From Rothia sp035916755 (GTDB taxonomy: Bacteria > Actinomycetota > Actinomycetes > Actinomycetales > Micrococcaceae): a DNA stretch of 61,452 bases. Location: contig NZ_JAYWIX010000010.1 in NCBI RefSeq assembly GCF_035916755.1, positions 1 to 61,452 of the forward strand, given 5' to 3'. The position numbers were made by a program, and so were the translations under genes. The notes under the pieces are model-generated. The model searched no databases. It was not told where the DNA came from and saw only the letters and a program-made list of their open reading frames with translations. Shown in pieces: positions 7,101 through 15,084 of this stretch; position 1 is the first letter of the stretch, and each line of letters opens with the position of its first letter.

Positions 7101-8726
7101 ATGACGTCAACAGGAACTCTGCTGGCTGCAGAAGCTAGCACTCAGACCGTGGGCACCCCCTGGGTGAACATGGCGGTGTTCGGGGCCTTCGTGCTGGCTA
7201 CCATGGTGGTGGTGCTTCGCGCCTCTAAGAACAACAAGACCGCAGCTGACTACTACGCTGGTGGCCGCTCCTTTAGCGGTACCCAGAACGGTCTGGCTAT
7301 CGCGGGTGACTACCTCTCGGCGGCCTCCTTCCTCGGTATTGTGGGCGCTATTGCCCTGCAGGGGTATGACGGCTTCCTTTACTCCATCGGCTTCCTGGTT
7401 GCCTGGCTGGTGGCCCTGCTACTGGTGGCTGAGCCCCTGCGTAACACCGGTAAGTTCACCATGGCAGATGTGCTCTCCTTCCGCCTACGCCAGCGCCCTG
7501 TCCGAATTGCCGCCTGTATCTCAACCCTGGCTGTTACCCTCTTCTACCTGCTGGCCCAGATGGCCGGTGCAGGTGCCCTGGTTTCCCTGCTGATGGGTAT
7601 TAGCTCTAAGGCTGGCCAGTCACTGGTCATCATCATCGTGGGTGTACTCATGATTGTTTACGTTCTAATTGGTGGCATGAAGGGCACCACCTGGGTGCAG
7701 ATTATCAAGGCTGTTCTGCTGGTCTCTGGTGTTGCCATTATGACCGTCTGGATTCTGGCAATCTACGGCTTCAACTTCTCCGCCATGCTCGGTGCTGCGG
7801 TTGAAACCTCCGGTGGTAACGAGAAGATTCTTGAGCCCGGCCTCAAATACGGCCTGAATGACCTGACCAAGCTGGACTTCATCTCCCTCTCCCTGGCCCT
7901 GGTCTTCGGCGCAGCTGGCCTGCCCCACGTACTCATGCGTTTCTACACCGTTCCTACCGCTAAGGAGGCCCGTAAGTCGGTGGTCTGGGCTATCGTACTG
8001 ATCGGCCTCTTCTACCTCTTTACCCTGCTGCTCGGCTTCGGCGCTGCAGCCCTGGTGGGTGCGGACGCCATCAAGGCGGCTCCCGGCGGCGTCAACTCGG
8101 CAGCCCCCCTGCTGGCCTTTGAACTGGGTGGCTCCCTCTTGATGGGTGTTATCGCGGCGGTTGCTTTCGCAACCATCCTGGCTGTGGTTGCGGGTCTGGC
8201 GATTACCGCGTCCGCCTCCTTCGCCCACGATATCTACACCAACGTTATCTGCAAGGGCAACGCTGACCCTGCCAAGGAAATCCGCGTAGCAAAAACCACC
8301 GTGGTGGTTATCGGCCTGCTGTCCATTGCAGGTGGTATCGGCGCCCAGGGGCAGAACGTAGCCTTCTTGGTGGCCCTGGCCTTCGCGGTAGCTGCCTCGG
8401 CTAACCTGCCCACCATCGTCTACTCCCTCTTCTGGAAGGGTTTTAAGACCCGCGGTGCCCTCTGGTCTATGTACGGTGGTCTGAGTATCTCCGTTGTCCT
8501 CATCATCTTCTCTCCGGTGATGTCCGGTGCTGAGACCTCTATGATTGCCGGTGCTGACTTCGCCTGGTTCCCCCTGGCTAACCCCGGTATCGTAGCTATC
8601 CCTGCCGCCTTCCTGCTGGGCTTCCTGGGCTCACTCGGTGGTGATAAGGAAGATGAAATCAAGCAGGCTGAGATGGAAGTTCGTTCCCTCACCGGCGTCG
8701 GTGCAGAAGGAGCTATTGACCACTAA
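7101..8726 (+). CDS. actP: Cation/acetate symporter, SSS family
   Basis: A 541-residue sodium:solute symporter with about 13 hydrophobic segments. The ActP-type start of the core is seen (TAADYYAGGRSFSGTQNGLA, then GDYLSAASFLG), which forms the family's substrate and sodium site region, and LPHVLMRFYTV matches the conserved loop of acetate permeases. It imports acetate and other short monocarboxylates. The ATG at 7101 is preferred to a GTG at 7092 since AAGGGG lies eight bases before it. Pairing with the upstream DUF485 protein supports the assignment. Together with the formate-lyase operon nearby it suggests traffic of C2 fermentation products. Confidence 0.92.
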   Translation: MTSTGTLLAAEASTQTVGTPWVNMAVFGAFVLATMVVVLRASKNNKTAADYYAGGRSFSGTQNGLAIAGDYLSAASFLGIVGAIALQGYDGFLYSIGFLVAWLVALLLVAEPLRNTGKFTMADVLSFRLRQRPVRIAACISTLAVTLFYLLAQMAGAGALVSLLMGISSKAGQSLVIIIVGVLMIVYVLIGGMKGTTWVQIIKAVLLVSGVAIMTVWILAIYGFNFSAMLGAAVETSGGNEKILEPGLKYGLNDLTKLDFISLSLALVFGAAGLPHVLMRFYTVPTAKEARKSVVWAIVLIGLFYLFTLLLGFGAAALVGADAIKAAPGGVNSAAPLLAFELGGSLLMGVIAAVAFATILAVVAGLAITASASFAHDIYTNVICKGNADPAKEIRVAKTTVVVIGLLSIAGGIGAQGQNVAFLVALAFAVAASANLPTIVYSLFWKGFKTRGALWSMYGGLSISVVLIIFSPVMSGAETSMIAGADFAWFPLANPGIVAIPAAFLLGFLGSLGGDKEDEIKQAEMEVRSLTGVGAEGAIDH

Positions 8727-8751
8727 GAACCGGTAGGTTTGTGTCTGCTGT

Positions 8752-8802
8752 AAGCCCCCATTACTGGCAGCCCATAGCAGGGTTTGTCGGTGGTGGGGGC
8801 TT
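8752..8802 (+). terminator. Hairpin after actP
   Basis: AAGCCCCCA (8752-8760) pairs with TGGGGGCTT (8794-8802) around a long loop. There is no clean T run, so termination is probable but not certain. Confidence 0.5.
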
Positions 8803-8909
8803 CTGTGTGGGGTTGAGGGTGTAACACGGGGAAATGGTAAGCCAGCACACTTGTAGCTTGCTTAGCTTTATCTTGGAATCTGATATAAACTAGAAGCACA
8901 CTGAATAAA

Positions 8910-8927
8910 TCGAGGCTTTGGCCTCGA
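8910..8927 (+). promoter_or_regulatory. 5' UTR hairpin and candidate promoter of the GlsB-like gene
   Basis: TATAAA at about 8885 is a plausible -10, with TTAGCT 16 bases upstream as a weak -35. Between it and the start codon lies a perfect short hairpin, TCGAGGC-TTTG-GCCTCGA (8910-8927), 21 bases ahead of the ATG. It may protect or gate the mRNA 5' end. Confidence 0.4.
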
Positions 8928-8948
8928 TACTTACGAAAAAAGGAAAAC

Positions 8949-9215
8949 ATGTCAATTTTCGGTTGGATTATTATTGGTCTTCTTGCTGGCGCTATCGCAA
9001 AGCTGATTATGCCCGGTAAGCAGGGTGGTGGCATCCTGGTCACCATGGTGCTCGGTATCGTAGGTGCTATGCTCGGCGGCTGGCTTGGTTCCTTCCTGCC
9101 CTTCCTCTCAGACGGTATGAGCAGTGGCGTCGGTATCGGCACCCTCTTCACCGCCGTTGTAGGCTCACTGCTGGTCCTCTGGATTTACGGTGCCATCACC
9201 AAGAACAAGGCCTAA
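8949..9215 (+). CDS. GlsB/YeaQ/YmgE-family stress-response membrane protein
   Basis: An 88-residue protein with three hydrophobic helices and the family hallmark GWIIIGLLAGAIAKLIMPG at the start, followed by glycine-rich GxxGAMLGGWLGS. The family (transglycosylase-associated, PF04226) is induced by general stress in many bacteria, but its biochemical role is unknown. The ribosome-binding site AAAGGAAAAC precedes the ATG. It is monocistronic: hairpins lie on both sides. Confidence 0.88.
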   Translation: MSIFGWIIIGLLAGAIAKLIMPGKQGGGILVTMVLGIVGAMLGGWLGSFLPFLSDGMSSGVGIGTLFTAVVGSLLVLWIYGAITKNKA

Positions 9216-9242
9216 GCCCTAGTAGCTTAACTCTAAGCACCC

Positions 9243-9292
9243 AAGCCCCGGCGGACGTCCTCGCATCAAAGCAGGCGCCCACCGGGGCTTTG
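9243..9292 (+). terminator. Terminator after the GlsB-like gene
   Basis: AAGCCCCGG-type arm pairs with CCGGGGCTTTG around a 30-base loop that contains a weaker stem. The right arm ends in TTT. Confidence 0.6.
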
Positions 9293-9396
9293 TGCTACCC
9301 GCGTGGGCAAAAGAACACTGCTCCCTCAACCAGGCGGGCGGACGCCGGCGGTAGGGTAGTGGGGCACCACAAGAACACCGGCAGGTAGGGACCTTC

Positions 9397-11235
9397 ATGA
9401 AAAGCATCGCCAGAATCGTTAGAGCCACAAAAGAGCTATGGCCCTACTTCGTAGGAATCATCATCTGTGCGGTACTTACCAGCGCAACCTCCCTGCTGGC
9501 TCCCTTCATTATTTCGGGGGCAACCGATGCCGTCGTGGGGCACCTGAACGGTTCAGCCCCCACCACCGGCACAGCCATCGCCTGGTTCGCGGCCGCCTAC
9601 CTGGTAGCCCAGCTGGTGAGCGTTCTGACCACCAATATCGGCGGCTACATCGGGGACGTGATGAGCCAGCGCATGCGCACCATTCTGTCGGTGCGCTACT
9701 ACGAGAAACTGCTCTCCCTGCCCCTGTCCTACTTCGATACCGAGCTGACCGGCACCATCATAGCCCGGCTCAACCGCTCCATCACCGAAGTCACCAACTT
9801 CGTCAAGACCATGAGCAACACCTTCATCTCCCTGGTACTCACTACTGTCTCGGTGATTGTGATTAGCTCCATCTACTACTGGCCCCTGGGGTTGCTGCTC
9901 ATTATCATCTTCCCGGTCTACTTCTGGCTCACCAGCAAAACCAGCGAAAAATGGCAGGTCTGGGAAGGCGAGAAGAACGAGAATATCGACATCGCATCCG
10001 GCCGCTTTGCCGAAGTTATCGGGCAGATTCGCGTGGTCAAGTCCTTCGGCCGCGAGCGCCGGGAACTCACTGATTTCGGTGGTCGTTTCGAAAAGACCAT
10101 CGGGCTCACCCGCGCCCAGTCTAAGTTCTGGCACGCTATGGACGTTGCCCGGCTCTCCTTCCTCAACCTCATCTTCTTCGCCCTCTACCTGCTGATTTTC
10201 CTGCGCACCCTGGCCGGGGACTTCACCATCGGCGACATGGTGCTGCTCATTCAGCTTCTGGCTATGGCGGTTGCTCCCATCAATTCGCTCTCCTGGATTG
10301 TCGACACCGCCCAGCGCGCTATTGCCGGTTCTAAGGACTACTTTGAGGTCATGGAACGGCAGTCAGACGCCCGCGCCCTGGCCATTACCGCCGGGGCTGC
10401 CGGGGCGCGTCCGGATTCCGCTACTGATGCCGTTGCCGCCAGCCTCACCGCTGAACCCGGGGCCGAACTCGTCCGCTTTGAGGGCGTAACTTTCGGCTAC
10501 GAGGGGGAAGCAGATGTGCTGCACGGGATTGATCTGGCGGTGAAGCGTGGTGAGCGTATTGCCTTTGTGGGGGAGTCCGGCGGGGGTAAGTCGACCCTCA
10601 TGGCCCTGCTTGAAGGTCTCTATGACCCGCGTGAAGGCCGGGTGCTGGTGGACGGCATGGATATTGCCGGTAGCGACCTGGCGCAGGTGCGCTCGCTGAT
10701 TGGCATGGTCTTCCAGGACGCCTCGCTCTTCTCGGGCACTATTGCCGAGAATATTGCCTACGGCCGCCCCGACGCTACCCGGGAGCAGATCATCGAGGCT
10801 GCCACTAAGGCGAACGCCCACGATTTCATCTCAAAGTTTGCGGACGGCTACGAGTCGCTGATCGGTGAGCGCGGCCTGAAGCTCTCGGGCGGCCAGAAGC
10901 AGCGTATCGCTATTGCCCGGGCCATGCTCAAGGACGCCCCGATCCTGATTCTTGACGAAGCTACAAGCGCCCTGGACACCAAGGCCGAGCGGGCCGTGCA
11001 GAAGGGACTGGAAGAGCTGATGGAGGGCCGAACCTCCCTCATCATTGCCCACCGTCTCTCGACCATCGCAACGGTAGACCGTATCGTCACCCTCAAGGAG
11101 GGGCGGATTGATGAGGTGGGCAGCCCTGCTGAGCTGGCGGCCTCCGGTGGTATCTACGCCGAATTGCTGGGCCTGCAGAATAGCGGCGGTAAGGCTAGCA
11201 AGAAGAAACTGCAGAGCTTCGACATCGTCGGCTAA
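9397..11235 (+). CDS. ABC transporter, fused permease/ATPase (exporter type)
   Basis: A 612-residue half-transporter: an N-terminal ABC type-1 membrane domain with six hydrophobic segments (about residues 20-310) and a C-terminal ATPase domain. Walker A is GESGGGKST (about 392-400), the signature is LSGGQKQR (about 496-503), Walker B is ILILDEATSALD, and the switch histidine is in IIAHRLST. The protein must act as a homodimer or pair with a distant half-transporter, since no second half is adjacent. Such exporters move drugs, lipids or peptides; the substrate cannot be told. The gene is preceded by GGTAGGGACC and followed by the perfect palindrome at 11240. Confidence 0.92.
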   Translation: MKSIARIVRATKELWPYFVGIIICAVLTSATSLLAPFIISGATDAVVGHLNGSAPTTGTAIAWFAAAYLVAQLVSVLTTNIGGYIGDVMSQRMRTILSVRYYEKLLSLPLSYFDTELTGTIIARLNRSITEVTNFVKTMSNTFISLVLTTVSVIVISSIYYWPLGLLLIIIFPVYFWLTSKTSEKWQVWEGEKNENIDIASGRFAEVIGQIRVVKSFGRERRELTDFGGRFEKTIGLTRAQSKFWHAMDVARLSFLNLIFFALYLLIFLRTLAGDFTIGDMVLLIQLLAMAVAPINSLSWIVDTAQRAIAGSKDYFEVMERQSDARALAITAGAAGARPDSATDAVAASLTAEPGAELVRFEGVTFGYEGEADVLHGIDLAVKRGERIAFVGESGGGKSTLMALLEGLYDPREGRVLVDGMDIAGSDLAQVRSLIGMVFQDASLFSGTIAENIAYGRPDATREQIIEAATKANAHDFISKFADGYESLIGERGLKLSGGQKQRIAIARAMLKDAPILILDEATSALDTKAERAVQKGLEELMEGRTSLIIAHRLSTIATVDRIVTLKEGRIDEVGSPAELAASGGIYAELLGLQNSGGKASKKKLQSFDIVG

Positions 11236-11239
11236 AAGG

Positions 11240-11308
11240 GGTAGGTACCATCTAGGTCAGAAATGACCATCAACTAGGTGGGTTTTTCTGACCTAGATGG
11301 TACCTACC
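11240..11308. repeat. Palindromic repeat P, copy 1
   Basis: A 24-base arm at 11240-11263 (beginning GGTAGGTACCATCTAGGTCA) is exactly complementary to 11285-11308, around a 21-base loop containing GACCAtCAACtAGgTGG. A second copy with the same arm sequence and a related loop is at 25411-25475. Both copies are intergenic, downstream of plus-strand genes. There is no T run on either side, so it is unlikely to be only a terminator. It could be a small non-autonomous mobile element (MITE) or a REP-type sequence. Confidence 0.85.
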
Positions 11309-11327
11309 GGGGTGTAAAACTTAAGGT

Positions 11328-12347
11328 ATGAAGAAAAGCACCCTCACCACCTTAGCCGGTGGGCTCGCCCTCGCCACCGCCGGTCACTTTGCCTTTTGGG
11401 GCTACCAGCAGCACAAGTACGTTCACCCGGAGCTCCGCCACTGGAAGCTCTTTATCGCACCCCGCCCCGGTTACGTTGCCCTGAAAGGACGCCTGAAGCG
11501 CGAGCCCCAGCGCGCCTTTGCCGTCGTTGCGCCCCCGGCCCCCGGCGTCCGCGTCGAGATGGTCGATGTGGCCCAGCCCGACCTACCCGGTGGCCTGCCC
11601 TGCTACCTCAACCTGCCCGAGCACCGCCAGTACGACGGGGCAGTGCTCTGGATTCACGGGGGCGGGCACGTGCTCGGTTCCACGGGCCCCGACCAGGCAA
11701 AAGTCTCCCAGTTGGCTGCCGACCTGGGCGTGCCCGTCCTCTCCGTTGAGTACCGCAACGCCGGTGAGGCCCCCTTCCCCGCCGACCTTGACGACTGCTA
11801 CGCCGCCCTGCGTTGGCTGCAGACCCACGCTGAAAAGTACGGCATCAACCCCGCCAAGATTGCCCTGGCAGGTTCTAGCGCCGGTGGCGGCCTGGCTGCC
11901 TCCCTGGCCCAAAAAGCCCTGGATACCGGCCACCCGGTCGGCTTCCAACTACTGGCCTACCCCATGCTCGATGACCGCACCGACCGACCCGCCCAGCCCG
12001 GCCAGGGCCGCTGGCTCTGGACCGCCCTCGATAACAAACTGGCCTGGAATACCTACCTGGGCGGACGCGCGGGCGCAGCTTCCCTGCCCGACTACGCCGC
12101 CCCTGCCCGCCGCCACAACCTGGCGGGCCTACCGGCAACCTGGATTAGCGTAGGCGATATCGACCTCTTCTACGCCGAGAACTCCTCCTACCACCAGCGC
12201 CTGCTGGCCGCCGGGGTCGAAAGCACCCTGTATGAGGTACCCGGCATGTACCACGACGCCCCCGGCCTGAAGCCCACAGCCCCGGTCGTCCGCGAACTTG
12301 AAGCTGCCCAGCGGGCCGCCCTGCGGGCCTTCTTCGAGGGCAACTAG
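11328..12347 (+). CDS. Alpha/beta hydrolase (HSL-type esterase), membrane anchored
   Basis: A 339-residue protein with a hydrophobic N-terminal segment (residues 5-25) that could be a signal anchor, then an alpha/beta-hydrolase fold of the hormone-sensitive-lipase group. The oxyanion motif HGGG is at H110-G113, the nucleophile elbow GSSAG at 182-186 with Ser184, and the likely acid and base lie in the DIDLFY and MYHDAP segments. These features predict an esterase acting on short acyl esters; the substrate is unknown. The start is awkward: TAAGG touches the ATG, too close for a normal ribosome-binding site, so initiation may be leaderless or inefficient. It stands between the P palindrome and dxr. 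Confidence 0.82.
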   Translation: MKKSTLTTLAGGLALATAGHFAFWGYQQHKYVHPELRHWKLFIAPRPGYVALKGRLKREPQRAFAVVAPPAPGVRVEMVDVAQPDLPGGLPCYLNLPEHRQYDGAVLWIHGGGHVLGSTGPDQAKVSQLAADLGVPVLSVEYRNAGEAPFPADLDDCYAALRWLQTHAEKYGINPAKIALAGSSAGGGLAASLAQKALDTGHPVGFQLLAYPMLDDRTDRPAQPGQGRWLWTALDNKLAWNTYLGGRAGAASLPDYAAPARRHNLAGLPATWISVGDIDLFYAENSSYHQRLLAAGVESTLYEVPGMYHDAPGLKPTAPVVRELEAAQRAALRAFFEGN

Positions 12348-12368
12348 GGCCTGTGAGAACATAGAATC

Positions 12369-13673
12369 ATGCGATTTGGCTCAACTCAGCGCTTCGGCGC
12401 CTCCCGCGAAACCCTCACCGACCAGCTAGCAGACTTCCTGATAGGTGGGCGGACGGTCACCCTGCTCGGCTCCACCGGGTCCATCGGCACCCAGGGCGTG
12501 CAGGTCATCGACCACCTCAATTCTCTGGCAGGGACCTCCACCGGCAGCGACGACGCTCCCGTGCTCGTCACCGCCCTCTCAGCTGGCTCCCGCTCCCTGC
12601 CCCTTCTGGCAGAGCAGGCCGCCCGCCTGCGTCCGCACCTGGTCGCTACCAGCGGCACCGAATCGGACGCTGCCACCCTGCGCTCGCTGCTGGCTGAGCT
12701 GGCGCCGGGCTACAGCCCCCAGATTGAGTGGGGCAAGGACGCCGCCACCGCCGCAGCCCGCGCCGGGGCGGATGTGGTGCTCAACGGCATCACGGGCTCT
12801 ATCGGCCTGGAACCCACCCTGGCTGCCCTGCAGGCAGGCTCCCAGGTGGCCCTGGCTAACAAGGAATCGCTGATTGCCGGTGGCGAGCTGGTTAAGGCCG
12901 CCGTGGACGCCTCACCCCTGGACCAGCCCATGATTCCGGTGGATTCTGAGCATTCTGCTCTGGCCCAGGCTCTAGCATCGGGCACCGACCGGGAGATTGA
13001 CCGGCTGGTGCTGACTGCCTCGGGTGGGCCCTTTAGGGGCATGACCTACGAGCAGTTGCGGGAGGTAACACCGGCGCAGGCTCTAGCCCACCCCACCTGG
13101 GATATGGGGCTGGTGGTGACCACCAACTCGGCCTCTATGGTCAATAAGGCCCTGGAGGTGCTGGAGGCCCACCACCTCTTTGGCATTGACCTGGACCGTA
13201 TTGATGTGACGGTTCACCGCCAGTCGGTGGTGCATTCTATGGTGCAGTTTGTGGACGGCTCGACCCTGGCTCAGGCGTCCCCGCCCACCATGCTGCTGCC
13301 CATTGCCTTGGGGCTAACCTGGCCCCACCGTATTCCGGGTATCGCGCAGCCCTGCGACTGGTCGCAGGCTACCGAGTGGACTTTTGAGCCCCTGGATAAC
13401 AAGGCCTTCCCGGCGGTGGAGATGATTAAGCGGGCGGGCCAGCGGGGCGGTACCTTCCCGGCGGTCTTCAACGCGGCGAATGAGGAGGCGGTTGCTGCCT
13501 TCCACGTCGGCGCTATTCGTTTTACCGACATGATTGAGACGACCGGGCGGGTGCTCGATGAGCACGCGAGTTCATCGGCCCTGGCCGAATCTGGTTTTCT
13601 GACTCTGGACACGGTGTTGGAGGCTGAACGCTGGGCCCGCACCCGTGCCAACGAGATCCTAGGGCAGGCCTAG
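12369..13673 (+). CDS. dxr: 1-deoxy-D-xylulose 5-phosphate reductoisomerase
   Basis: A 434-residue DXR, the second enzyme of the MEP isoprenoid pathway, converting DXP to MEP with NADPH. The NADPH-binding LLGSTGSIGTQ occupies residues 32-42; ANKESLIAGGELV, the metal-site DSEHSA and the flexible-loop SGGPFR are all present. About 25 extra residues precede the nucleotide-binding strand compared with the E. coli enzyme. No clear ribosome-binding site precedes the ATG; TAGAAT ends two bases before it. ispG, a later enzyme of the same pathway, is at 19222. In relatives rseP follows directly; here the PFL operon is inserted on the opposite strand. Confidence 0.97.
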   Translation: MRFGSTQRFGASRETLTDQLADFLIGGRTVTLLGSTGSIGTQGVQVIDHLNSLAGTSTGSDDAPVLVTALSAGSRSLPLLAEQAARLRPHLVATSGTESDAATLRSLLAELAPGYSPQIEWGKDAATAAARAGADVVLNGITGSIGLEPTLAALQAGSQVALANKESLIAGGELVKAAVDASPLDQPMIPVDSEHSALAQALASGTDREIDRLVLTASGGPFRGMTYEQLREVTPAQALAHPTWDMGLVVTTNSASMVNKALEVLEAHHLFGIDLDRIDVTVHRQSVVHSMVQFVDGSTLAQASPPTMLLPIALGLTWPHRIPGIAQPCDWSQATEWTFEPLDNKAFPAVEMIKRAGQRGGTFPAVFNAANEEAVAAFHVGAIRFTDMIETTGRVLDEHASSSALAESGFLTLDTVLEAERWARTRANEILGQA

Positions 13674-13702
13674 ACCCCGTATAGGCGTGTCTAAAGAGAT
13701 GA

Positions 13703-13764
13703 CCCCCTCGTTTCTCTCTTCACCCCGAGATAATCCATGGGGTAAAGAGAGAAACAAGGGGGGC
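13703..13764. terminator. Bidirectional terminator between dxr and the PFL operon
   Basis: CCCCCTcGTTTCTCTCTT and a further ACCCC pair with GGGGTaAAGAGAGAAACaAGGGGG around a 12-base loop, about 23 base pairs in total. It lies between converging genes, so it can serve both strands. Confidence 0.75.
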
Positions 13765-13783
13765 ATCGTTTGATGAATGCAGC

Positions 13784-14665
13784 CTAGAAAACGGTGAGGC
13801 CTCGTGCGCGGAAGATGTCGCGGGCGGATTCGGTGGCTTCTTTGCTGGGCGGGTGCACGTCCTTGAGCTTGTAGTCGTAGCCCAGGGACTCCCACTTGTC
13901 GGTGCCCATCTGGTGGAAGGGCAGCACCTCAACACGTTCAACGACGTTGCGCCAGCGGCAGACGATATCGGCGACCTTTTCGATGTTGTCGGGGGCGTCG
14001 GTGTAGCCGGGTACCAGCACAAAGCGGATCCAGATTTTCTTGCCGAGGGCTGAGAGCCTGTCCCCAAAGTCGATGGTGGGCTGCAGGGCGCGGCCGGTGA
14101 GCTCTCGGTAGACCTCTTCAGCGCCTGACTTCACATCGAGTAGCACCAGGTCAACGTTATCGAGGAACTCGTCAGAGGCGTGGGCCCCGAGGAAGCCCGA
14201 TGTATCGATACAGGTATGGATTCCGAGGGATTTTGCGCTCATGAGGATGTTCTCGGCGAAGGGGCGCTGCATGAGAACTTCGCCGCCTGAGATGGTGATG
14301 CCCCCGCCGGTGGCTTTGAAGACTTTGCGCATGCGCTTGATTTTTTTGATGAGGTCGGCTGCCATGACGGGTTTTCCGTCCTTCATGTTGAAGGTGTCGG
14401 GGTTGTGGCAGTAGAGGCAGCGCAGGGGGCAGCCGTTCATGAAGATGGTCATGCGGGTGCCGGGCCCGTCGACGGCGGTGACCAGTTCCCAGGAGTGCAC
14501 GGAGCCGAGTTGCCCTTCGCGCATGAGTTTGAGTTGGGCGGAGCGTTCGAGTTCGGTGAGTTCGCCCAGGCCCCAGGTTCCTGCCCCGGAATGCCGGTCC
14601 GCCGGCGGAGCAAATGCTAGCTCGCCGGCGGTATCGGTTATCTCGTGAGAGATATCAAGTGACAT
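13784..14665 (-). CDS. pflA: Pyruvate formate-lyase activating enzyme
   Basis: A 293-residue radical-SAM activase. The cluster motif CxxxCxxC is C79-PLR-C83-LY-C86 (NGCPLRCLYCHNPDTF), and the glycine-rich SAM-binding segment GGGITISGGEVL follows. It uses a 4Fe-4S cluster and S-adenosylmethionine to abstract hydrogen from the glycine of the PFL radical loop. Relative to the E. coli enzyme (246 residues) it has a ~40-residue N-terminal extension without recognisable motifs. It is the last gene of the minus-strand operon and starts nine bases after the stop of the glycyl-radical polypeptide, whose glycine is its presumed substrate. Confidence 0.96.
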   Translation of the reverse strand: MSLDISHEITDTAGELAFAPPADRHSGAGTWGLGELTELERSAQLKLMREGQLGSVHSWELVTAVDGPGTRMTIFMNGCPLRCLYCHNPDTFNMKDGKPVMAADLIKKIKRMRKVFKATGGGITISGGEVLMQRPFAENILMSAKSLGIHTCIDTSGFLGAHASDEFLDNVDLVLLDVKSGAEEVYRELTGRALQPTIDFGDRLSALGKKIWIRFVLVPGYTDAPDNIEKVADIVCRWRNVVERVEVLPFHQMGTDKWESLGYDYKLKDVHPPSKEATESARDIFRARGLTVF

Positions 14666-14674
14666 GAAGAATCA

Positions 14675-14926
14675 CTAGGCTCCGTGGTGGAAGGTGCGTG
14701 AGAGTACGTCGAGCTGCTGTTCGCGGGTGAGGCGCACGAAGTTGACGGCGTAGCCCGAGACACGGACGGTCAGGTTGGGGTACTTGTCGGGGTTCTCCAT
14801 GGCGTCCTCGAGGGTTTCGCGGTTAAGGACGTTGATGTTTGCGTGGTAGAGGCCCTTGGGGGCGGTCTTGTTGGCGCGGTTTGCCTTCATGGAAGCGAGG
14901 CGCTCTTCGTAGGTCTTGACGGCCAT
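14675..14926 (-). CDS. Stand-alone glycyl-radical polypeptide of split pyruvate formate-lyase
   Basis: An 83-residue protein that corresponds to the last ~60 residues of ordinary pyruvate formate-lyase. HANINVLNRETL is followed by NPDKYPNLTVRVSGYAV, with the radical-bearing glycine as Gly58 in RVSGYAV, and the normal C-terminal end (QQLDVLSRTFH). A basic 24-residue leader (MAVKTYEERLASMKANRANK...) replaces the linker to the core. It resembles E. coli GrcA (YfiD), but is shorter, and here the neighbouring PFL core has no glycyl domain of its own. The start at 14926 is fixed by AAGGAGAACATC before the ATG. It lies between the core gene and pflA. Function as the obligate radical subunit is a strong inference. 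Confidence 0.93.
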   Translation of the reverse strand: MAVKTYEERLASMKANRANKTAPKGLYHANINVLNRETLEDAMENPDKYPNLTVRVSGYAVNFVRLTREQQLDVLSRTFHHGA

Positions 14927-14968
14927 GATGTTCTCCTTAGTGGTGAGTTGATTGAAATAGTGCGGCAA

Positions 14969-15068
14969 CCCAGGTTCGCAGCGAAGCTGCTGGCTCGGTG
15001 GCTGGCGTGAATCGCCTTGTGAGCGAAGCGAACCAGGTGAGAGGGTCGGCAGCGAGCGCGAACCTGGG
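14969..15068 (-). repeat. Nested palindromic element, family B copy 1
   Basis: A 100-base intergenic element between the two PFL halves. Outer arms CCCAGGTTCGC (14969-14979) and GCGAACCTGGG (15058-15068) are perfect complements. The core contains CTGGCT, GGCTGGCGTGAATCG and GTGAGCG and an inner stem CGCCT/AGGTG. The same core, in the opposite orientation, is at 32653-32766 with different outer arms. The core motif is shared with family A (19002, 34692). In the operon transcript it would form a hairpin between the core and radical-subunit cistrons. The strand given is that of the operon; the motif GGCTGGCGTGAATCG reads on the plus strand. Confidence 0.8.
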
Positions 15069-15084
15069 GAGCCGTTCTGTAGTT

